A stretch of 12,639 bases of DNA from an uncultured Planctomycetota bacterium (GTDB lineage Bacteria > Planctomycetota > Phycisphaerae > Sedimentisphaerales > Anaerobacaceae): contig CAIYOL010000195.1 of NCBI GenBank assembly GCA_903927855.1, positions 1-12,639 on the forward strand. Direction: 5' to 3'. The position numbers and the translations under genes were made by a program. The notes beneath the pieces are model-generated. The model worked only from the letters and a program-made list of their open reading frames with translations, did not search any database and was not told the DNA's origin. This document shows positions 8,519 through 12,639 of the stretch, piece by piece. The first letter of the stretch is position 1; each line of letters begins with the position of its first letter.

Positions 8519-9382
8519 ATGGCAAAAGTCGCACTCGATATTGGTGGTTTTAGCATAATCAAGCGTATCGGAATTGGCGCTCGCAGCACAATCTACATGG
8601 CAATCGACGAACAGAATAAGACCGAAGTTGCTCTAAAACGGGTTGTCTTTGAAAGGCCGGAAGATTCAAGGATATTCGAGCAGGTTGAGACCGAATACAA
8701 AGTGGCTCGGCGGATAAACCACCCTTATGTCCGCAAGTGCCACAAACTGAAGAAAATACGCAGTATGTTCGTGGTAAAAGAAATGCTGCTTTCTATGGAA
8801 TTTTTTGACGGTAAAAGCCTCGAAGACAGCCCTGCTCTGAGTTTGCTCGATGTGCTGCTCGTATTCCGAATGGTCGCAAGCGGTCTCCAGGCCATGCATC
8901 AGCAGGGGTTTGTTCACTGCGATATGAAGCCTAATAACATCCTTATTAGCGATGCCGGCTCCATCAAAATTATCGACCTCGGCCAAAGCTGCAAAATCGG
9001 AACCGTAAAACCGCGCATCCAGGGCACCCCCGATTATATCGCACCCGAGCAGGTCAGGCGTAAAGCCCTCGGCCCAAGAACCGACATCTTTAATCTCGGC
9101 GCGACAATGTACTGGGCGCTTACAGGAAAGCACGTCCCGACCTTGATATCTAAAAAGGACAGCTTCGGCCTGCCGTTGCCGCCTCAGCCGCGCCTGGCGC
9201 CACATGAGATAAGAAAACAGTTGCCGATAGGACTTTCTAAACTTGTAATGGATTGCATAGAAGATGAGCCTGCGAAACGTCCGCCGGATATGATGACGGT
9301 TATATCGAGGCTGGACATGCTGGTACACAGCATATTAGGCGGGCAGATAAAAACGGATAAAGATGCCTCAAGCAATAGTTGA
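8519..9382 (+). CDS. Hanks-type serine/threonine protein kinase, cytosolic
   Basis: The 287-residue protein is a nearly bare eukaryotic-like kinase domain. Visible elements are the glycine-rich loop IGIGARST (about 17-24), Lys40 in ALKRV, the helix-C glutamate near 57-59, catalytic loop HCDMKPNN (133-140, Asp135, Lys137, Asn140), metal-binding DLG (153-155) in place of DFG, GTPDYIAPEQ (169-178), Asp189 in the DIFNLG helix and Arg254 near the end. The catalytic loop is HCD rather than HRD, so it is a non-RD kinase and may not need activation-loop phosphorylation. There is no transmembrane segment or sensor domain such as PASTA, unlike many bacterial kinases. No Shine-Dalgarno is visible before the ATG. 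Its last 20 nt overlap the start of a phosphatase gene, so the two are probably coupled and may act on the same targets. Confidence 0.93.
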   Translation: MAKVALDIGGFSIIKRIGIGARSTIYMAIDEQNKTEVALKRVVFERPEDSRIFEQVETEYKVARRINHPYVRKCHKLKKIRSMFVVKEMLLSMEFFDGKSLEDSPALSLLDVLLVFRMVASGLQAMHQQGFVHCDMKPNNILISDAGSIKIIDLGQSCKIGTVKPRIQGTPDYIAPEQVRRKALGPRTDIFNLGATMYWALTGKHVPTLISKKDSFGLPLPPQPRLAPHEIRKQLPIGLSKLVMDCIEDEPAKRPPDMMTVISRLDMLVHSILGGQIKTDKDASSNS

Positions 9383-10211
9383 TTTGTTAAACAGCGGTGT
9401 TGAAGCCTGTAATGCAGATAGGTTTCGACGCGGTAACCTGATTTACCTCCCTTCAAACGTCCAACTCATCGCAACCGGCGATATCCACGGCCATAGGCGA
9501 AACTTCGAAAGAATAGTTGCTTTCGCCGATTTAAACAACAATCCCAATAACCACGTCCTCTTGCAGGAAATTATACACGGAGGTCCCAGAGACGCTGCAG
9601 GAGGCTGCCTCTCACACAAACTGCTCTTCGATGTTGTACGTTATAAGTTGACCTTCCCCGACCGCGTCCATATTATTATGGGAAACCACGATATCGCTTT
9701 CATCAATAATAGTCGTGTTATGAAAGACGGTGAGGAAATGAATCGCCTGATGCGATTGGCTCTCGAGAAGGAATTCCAGGAGGCCGGCGATGACATCAAA
9801 CTGGCGATAAGACAATTCTTGTTCTCGCAGCCGTTGGCGGTAAGATGCGAAAACAGAATATGGCTGTCACATTCCCTCCCTGCCGACCATTTCGTGGATA
9901 AATTTGACCGGCAGATTTTAGATAAGCAGCTGAAAATCAACGACTGTGTTAAACCAGGTTCCGCTTACCTCTTGACCTGGGGCAGAAACTTCAGTCAGCA
10001 AACGCTCGACAAAATGGCTGAACTTTTCGATATCGACATCTTCATCCTTGGCCATCAGCCGCAGACGGAGGGTTGGAGCCGGGCCGGCAAAAATCTTATA
10101 ATCCTCGCCTCCGACCACAATCACGGCTGCTTGCTCCCATTCGACCTGGCAAAATCTTATACTGTTGAGATGCTGGCCGATTCGATAGTGCCGTTGGCTT
10201 CCATATCTTGA
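9363..10211 (+). CDS. PPP-like metallophosphoesterase paired with the kinase
   Basis: The 282-residue protein belongs to the calcineurin-like metallophosphoesterases. GDIHGH (39-44, Asp40, His42), GNHD (107-110), LSHS with His170 and ILGHQP with His231 match the metal-binding motifs in order. The second motif, normally GDxxDRG, is replaced by QEIIHGG (68-74), so a glutamate (Glu69) seems to stand where the bridging aspartate is expected. The region around it (HGGPRDAAGGCLSHK) is unusual. Start is the ATG at 9363, inside the end of the kinase gene (20-nt overlap), which implies translational coupling. By position it is a candidate protein phosphatase reversing the kinase; a nucleotide or nucleoside-tetraphosphate hydrolase is an alternative. 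The glycosyltransferase follows after 32 nt. Confidence 0.85.
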   Translation: MPQAIVDLLNSGVEACNADRFRRGNLIYLPSNVQLIATGDIHGHRRNFERIVAFADLNNNPNNHVLLQEIIHGGPRDAAGGCLSHKLLFDVVRYKLTFPDRVHIIMGNHDIAFINNSRVMKDGEEMNRLMRLALEKEFQEAGDDIKLAIRQFLFSQPLAVRCENRIWLSHSLPADHFVDKFDRQILDKQLKINDCVKPGSAYLLTWGRNFSQQTLDKMAELFDIDIFILGHQPQTEGWSRAGKNLIILASDHNHGCLLPFDLAKSYTVEMLADSIVPLASIS

Positions 10212-10235
10212 ACTCTGCGAATAATTCAATATAAT
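10208..10235 (+). promoter_or_regulatory. Promoter of the glycosyltransferase gene, probably leaderless
   Basis: TTGAAC (10208-10213) and a perfect TATAAT (10230-10235) are 16 nt apart. The -35 box overlaps the phosphatase stop codon. Only 8 nt separate the -10 box from the ATG at 10244, and no Shine-Dalgarno is present, so the mRNA would begin at or next to the start codon. Confidence 0.55.
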
Positions 10236-10243
10236 CAATTAAT

Positions 10244-11515
10244 ATGGATTGGTATTACTACATAATAGCCGCCGTACTAATTCTATCGCAATTAATATTC
10301 ATGTGGCATCCGTGCAGGAATTACCACTATGCACTGACCAAGTATAAAAAGCAGCGCCTATTATACCGCCCGAAAACCGCTCTTATTGTACCGTGCAAGG
10401 GCTTGGACTCCGCCTTCCAGCAAAATATCACTTCTCTCTTTAATCAGGACTACGAAAATTATCTGCTGTGGTTTGTGGTCGCCGACAAGGAAGACCCTGC
10501 CTTCACCGCGTTATGCGAACTAAAAAACCGTTTGAGCCAAAGCTCAAAGGCCAAAGACGTGCAGATTTTGGTGGCCGGCCCAGCACAATCCTGCAGCCAA
10601 AAAAACCATAATCTGCTCTATGGCTGCCAGAGGGTTGGCAGCGATGTCGAGGTCTTGGCCTTCGCCGACTCCGATATCTGTGTCCGCAGCGATTGGCTAA
10701 GCCACATAGTTTACCCTCTTCGAAAGTCGAAAAATGGCGCTGCCACCGGCTATCGCTGGTATGTGCCCAAAAAGAACAATCTGGCAAGTCTCACCCTCTC
10801 GGCTGTAAACGCCAAAATCGCCCAGCTGCTCGGCAACACCCCTTTCAATCAGGCCTGGGGCGGCTCTATGGCTATCCGTGTTAATGTCTTTCGGGAGTTG
10901 GGCATCGACAAAATCTGGCTAAAAACCCTCAGCGACGATTTGTCGCTCAGCTACGCCGTCAAAAAAGCCCGCAAAAAAATCGTTTTCGTCCCTGCCTGCC
11001 TCGTTGCTTCGTATGAATCCATTACCTGGGGCGAGCTTTTTGAATTTGGCAGACGGCAATTCCTGATTACCCGCATAAGCACTCCCGGCACCTGGTGGTT
11101 CGGATTAGCCAGCAGTCTGTATTCAATCCTTGGCTCGTGGGGAGGAATCGTCTTTGCAATATACGCCTCTTCTCAATTTTCAACTTTAAACTTTCAACTT
11201 TTAATTTTCATTGCTGTCCCCATTTTATTTTTCACCGCTCAGTTTATCCGCGCTGTCCTGCGCCAGAAAATGGCCTACAAATTACTCAACTACGAGCGAC
11301 AAGAGACGCCCGCCCTGAGCAAAGTCGAAGGAAGCGACGAGCGACGAACTATGAAGTCCGCTATGGTCGCCGATTTACTTTTCTTTTGGCTATGGTCACT
11401 CCTGATGCTGTTCTTTATTATCTCTTCTGCCTTTGGCAGAACCCTTACCTGGCGAGGAATAAAATACAAACTCCTCGGCCCAACTCAAACCATCGTCCTC
11501 AACAAAAACCAATAA
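10244..11515 (+). CDS. Membrane glycosyltransferase, GT2/GT21 (ceramide glucosyltransferase or HpnI-like)
   Basis: The 423-residue protein probably transfers a sugar from a nucleotide donor to a lipid acceptor at the inner membrane. It has an N-terminal membrane anchor (about 5-22), a GT-A catalytic domain with TALIVPCKG (45-53), ADSD (141-144) for donor and metal binding, GGSMAIR (206-212), Asp231-Asp232 as catalytic-base candidate, and GRRQFLITR (269-277) equivalent to QxxRW. Membrane segments follow at about 286-307, 315-338 and 376-397, then WRG near the C terminus. This order fits ceramide glucosyltransferases and the hopanoid enzyme HpnI. Two stretches look foreign: SSQFSTLNFQL (309-319) and QETPALSKVEGSDER (353-367). 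Both lie outside the catalytic core and are encoded by repeat-like DNA. It is the last plus-strand gene of the block and has its own promoter. Confidence 0.85.
   Translation: MDWYYYIIAAVLILSQLIFMWHPCRNYHYALTKYKKQRLLYRPKTALIVPCKGLDSAFQQNITSLFNQDYENYLLWFVVADKEDPAFTALCELKNRLSQSSKAKDVQILVAGPAQSCSQKNHNLLYGCQRVGSDVEVLAFADSDICVRSDWLSHIVYPLRKSKNGAATGYRWYVPKKNNLASLTLSAVNAKIAQLLGNTPFNQAWGGSMAIRVNVFRELGIDKIWLKTLSDDLSLSYAVKKARKKIVFVPACLVASYESITWGELFEFGRRQFLITRISTPGTWWFGLASSLYSILGSWGGIVFAIYASSQFSTLNFQLLIFIAVPILFFTAQFIRAVLRQKMAYKLLNYERQETPALSKVEGSDERRTMKSAMVADLLFFWLWSLLMLFFIISSAFGRTLTWRGIKYKLLGPTQTIVLNKNQ
11171..11210. repeat. AT-rich short tandem repeat inside the glycosyltransferase gene
   Basis: TTTCAACTTT occurs twice in slightly varied units within 40 bp, flanked by AATTTTC-type sequence at both sides. 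It encodes QFSTLNFQLLIF, which breaks the amino-acid character of the surrounding membrane segments. The codon pattern is unlike the rest of the gene. I infer an in-frame low-complexity insertion. Confidence 0.55.
11292..11345. repeat. 45-bp in-frame repeat insertion between 9-bp direct repeats
   Basis: ACGAGCGAC occurs at 11292-11300 and again at 11337-11345. The unit length is 45 nt, so removal of one copy and the intervening sequence leaves the frame intact and gives LLNYERRTMKS. The inner part (CCTGAGCAAAGTCGAAGG, 11314-11331) is of the short dispersed type I recall from many environmental genomes. It encodes 15 residues in a loop between two membrane helices. Confidence 0.65.
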
Positions 11516-11529
11516 CACTCCGCGGCAAT

Positions 11530-11610
11530 CTCAAAATATTTAGCCTCGCAACCCGTCCCGCCGACTTGTCCGGCGTAGCTTTCCAGCGAAGTCGGAAGCC
11601 TTGTCGAAGG
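11530..11610. repeat. Intergenic dispersed repeat after the glycosyltransferase gene
   Basis: This segment begins with CTCAAAATATTTAGCC (11530-11545), which recurs with one extra A at 12581-12597. It also contains an inverted repeat CCGACTT (11561-11567) / AAGTCGG (11589-11595) and ends in CCTTGTCGAAGGGG, related to the core of the insertion at 11314-11331. It fills the gap between two convergent genes and could fold on either transcript, but it has no T-run typical of a terminator. Confidence 0.6.
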
Positions 11611-11614
11611 GGGA

Positions 11615-12295
11615 TCAGTTACGCAGTCGCGTCCGAACCTTTTTGTCCGTTAATTCTCGAAGTGCGTCAGCGGCAATCCAGCGGGCGGCAGGTGAATCCA
11701 TCTTCCGGATTTCCTTGGCGACAGCCACGGCCTTTTTGTTCAGCGCGATGTTTCGTTTGCCTATCTGCCGAAGCGCCCAGTTTACGGCCTTTTTGACGAA
11801 GTTCCGCCCGTCATCGGCGTGACGCTTGATAATGCTGAAGAACGGCAGGAATTTTTTGCCCGGCGCCTTTTTATCGTGGACGGCCAAAGCAGCCATAAGA
11901 ACGAAACCTGCACGTCTGACAAATTCTTCTTTGCGTTCAGGCCACTCGATTGCCTTCGCCCAGGCAAATGGTGTCTTATCGAATAGCACTCCGCAGCAGG
12001 CGTCGCACACTCCCCAGTTATCAATTTCACGTACCCACTTACTCATCTGGGATTTAGTTACCTGCTTTGGGTCATCTATAAGTGTGGCTACTACTCTTGC
12101 CTCGTGGATTCCGGTTTCCCATAATTCCAGGGCCAGCTTATGGTCTGTCCCGATTTCTCTGGCGAGTTTACGCATACGCGGCGCCGATACGCCCAATGCG
12201 CGGTCAGTTTTGATTGCAAAATGGGTCATCCCCGTCAGATAATCCGGGTCAGCTAAAGATTTGAGTTTATCGATAACCTGATTACAATTCATCAT
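11615..12295 (-). CDS. AlkD-like DNA alkylation repair protein
   Basis: The 226-residue product matches the HEAT-like DNA alkylation repair family, glycosylases that remove bulky or cationic alkylated bases without flipping them. The N-terminal LGVSAPRMRKLAREIG (34-49) is the family signature. WGVCD (94-98) provides the Trp-x3-Asp pair with the same spacing as the catalytic pair in Bacillus AlkD. RRAGFVLMA (127-135) and VNWALRQIGKRN (171-182) supply the expected Arg and second Trp. Length is normal. Two adjacent ATGs (12295 and 12292) could start translation; there is no good ribosome site, and a strong promoter lies directly upstream, so a near-leaderless mRNA is likely. It converges with the glycosyltransferase gene across the dispersed repeat at 11530-11610. 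Confidence 0.9.
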   Translation of the reverse strand: MMNCNQVIDKLKSLADPDYLTGMTHFAIKTDRALGVSAPRMRKLAREIGTDHKLALELWETGIHEARVVATLIDDPKQVTKSQMSKWVREIDNWGVCDACCGVLFDKTPFAWAKAIEWPERKEEFVRRAGFVLMAALAVHDKKAPGKKFLPFFSIIKRHADDGRNFVKKAVNWALRQIGKRNIALNKKAVAVAKEIRKMDSPAARWIAADALRELTDKKVRTRLRN

Positions 12296-12307
12296 CTGCC
12301 AGTTTAC

Positions 12308-12336
12308 ACTATAAATCTTACCAAAGAATATGTCAA
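12308..12336 (-). promoter_or_regulatory. Promoter of the AlkD-like gene, near-leaderless
   Basis: On the minus strand a perfect TTGACA (12331-12336) and TATAGT (12308-12313) are exactly 17 nt apart. The -10 box is 12 nt from the first ATG, so the 5' leader would be only a few bases long. Confidence 0.7.
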
Positions 12337-12368
12337 CTAACGCATGGCCTTTCCCTTAAACCCGAAAG

Positions 12369-12617
12369 CCCGCTGGTTTATCCGGTGGGTCGATGTTCTT
12401 CAGGTTAGCCCCGGCATCTCACATGCCGGGGTTCAGGTATTTAGCCCCGCAATTTATTGCGCGGGTTTTCCCTCCAACGCCCGCCGTCTGGGCGTTTGTA
12501 TTTAGCCCGCCGTTTCACGGCGGGTTGCAGGCGCGAGGACTGCTTAAAATTTTTCCCAACCTCGAAAACTCCGAGACAAACTCAAAAATATTTAGCCCCC
12601 ACCCGGCGTGGTGGGGG
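12369..12617. repeat. Cluster of six hairpins with variable but paired stems
   Basis: No gene is seen from 12337 to the window end; the region is occupied by stem-loops. They are 12369-12389 (CCCGCTGG/CCGGTGGG, 8 pairs in RNA including two G-U), 12409-12431 (CCCCGGCAT/ATGCCGGGG), 12445-12465 (CCCCGCAAT/ATTGCGCGGG, one bulge), 12476-12496 (AACGCCC/GGGCGTT), 12506-12524 (CCCGCCGT/ACGGCGGG) and 12596-12617 (CCCCCACC/GGTGGGGG). Four of them (second, third, fifth, sixth) share TTAG directly before the CCC stem and TT directly after the GGG. Stem interiors differ between units yet remain complementary. No T-run follows in most units, so they are not ordinary terminators. A REP-like palindromic family is the best description. 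Confidence 0.75.
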
Positions 12618-12639
12618 TTCTTGTTGCTTTAATGCGAGA

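Noticed and set aside
8666..9328. Minus-strand 220-codon frame
   Set aside because: It lies wholly antisense to the kinase gene, whose motifs are unmistakable, and has no domain features of its own.
11095..11796. Plus-strand 233-codon frame across the end of the glycosyltransferase gene
   Set aside because: It is an out-of-frame shadow running through repeat DNA and then antisense to the AlkD-like gene.
12369..12617. CRISPR array
   Set aside because: The units are individual hairpins with different stem sequences; there are no identical repeats with unique spacers of constant length.

Overview
The window is about 12.6 kb of bacterial chromosome carrying mostly housekeeping genes, with several unusual small structures between them. 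Coding is dense, the genetic code is standard and GC looks moderate by eye. A Hanks-type kinase next to a PPP-like phosphatase, a CofE-like ligase beside ribD, and short repeats inside genes would fit a planctomycete or other PVC-group bacterium. That assignment is an inference from gene style, not proven by any marker here.

Left part (1-2039, plus strand): the 3' portion of uvrC, whose start lies before the window and whose protein ends without the usual C-terminal helix-hairpin-helix domain. It is followed by an unrecognised five-helix membrane protein and, two bases after its stop, a 31-residue membrane mini-protein that resembles the last helix of its neighbour.

Middle (2080-6883, minus strand): a compact run ligA, SAM methyltransferase, ribD, cofE-like, with gaps of 40, 2 and 10 nt. 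It is probably transcribed from one promoter just before ligA. RibD lies on the riboflavin pathway, which also supplies the precursor of the F420 chromophore; the CofE-like protein could act on a related cofactor, but its active-site loop is altered.

Junction (6855-8224): an exported metallo-beta-lactamase-fold hydrolase sits between two 102-bp direct repeats (7 mismatches). Each repeat holds the ligA promoter and the first ligA codons. The distal copy lies upstream of the hydrolase gene and probably drives it. The hydrolase appears to start at a rare ATT codon placed 7 nt after a good Shine-Dalgarno sequence. Beyond the distal copy is a forward promoter over a perfect inverted repeat, then tRNA-Asn(GTT).

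Right part (8519-11515, plus strand): a soluble Ser/Thr kinase overlapping a PPP-like phosphatase by 20 nt, then a membrane glycosyltransferase with its own promoter. The glycosyltransferase gene carries two in-frame repeat insertions, one of them a 45-nt unit between 9-bp direct repeats.

End (11516-12639): an AlkD-like DNA glycosylase gene on the minus strand, bordered on one side by a dispersed repeat and on the other by a cluster of six hairpins whose stems differ but keep their pairing.

Three promoters (ligA, glycosyltransferase, alkD-like) have the -10 box only 8-12 nt before the ATG and lack a clear Shine-Dalgarno sequence, which points to frequent leaderless mRNAs beside ordinary SD-led genes.
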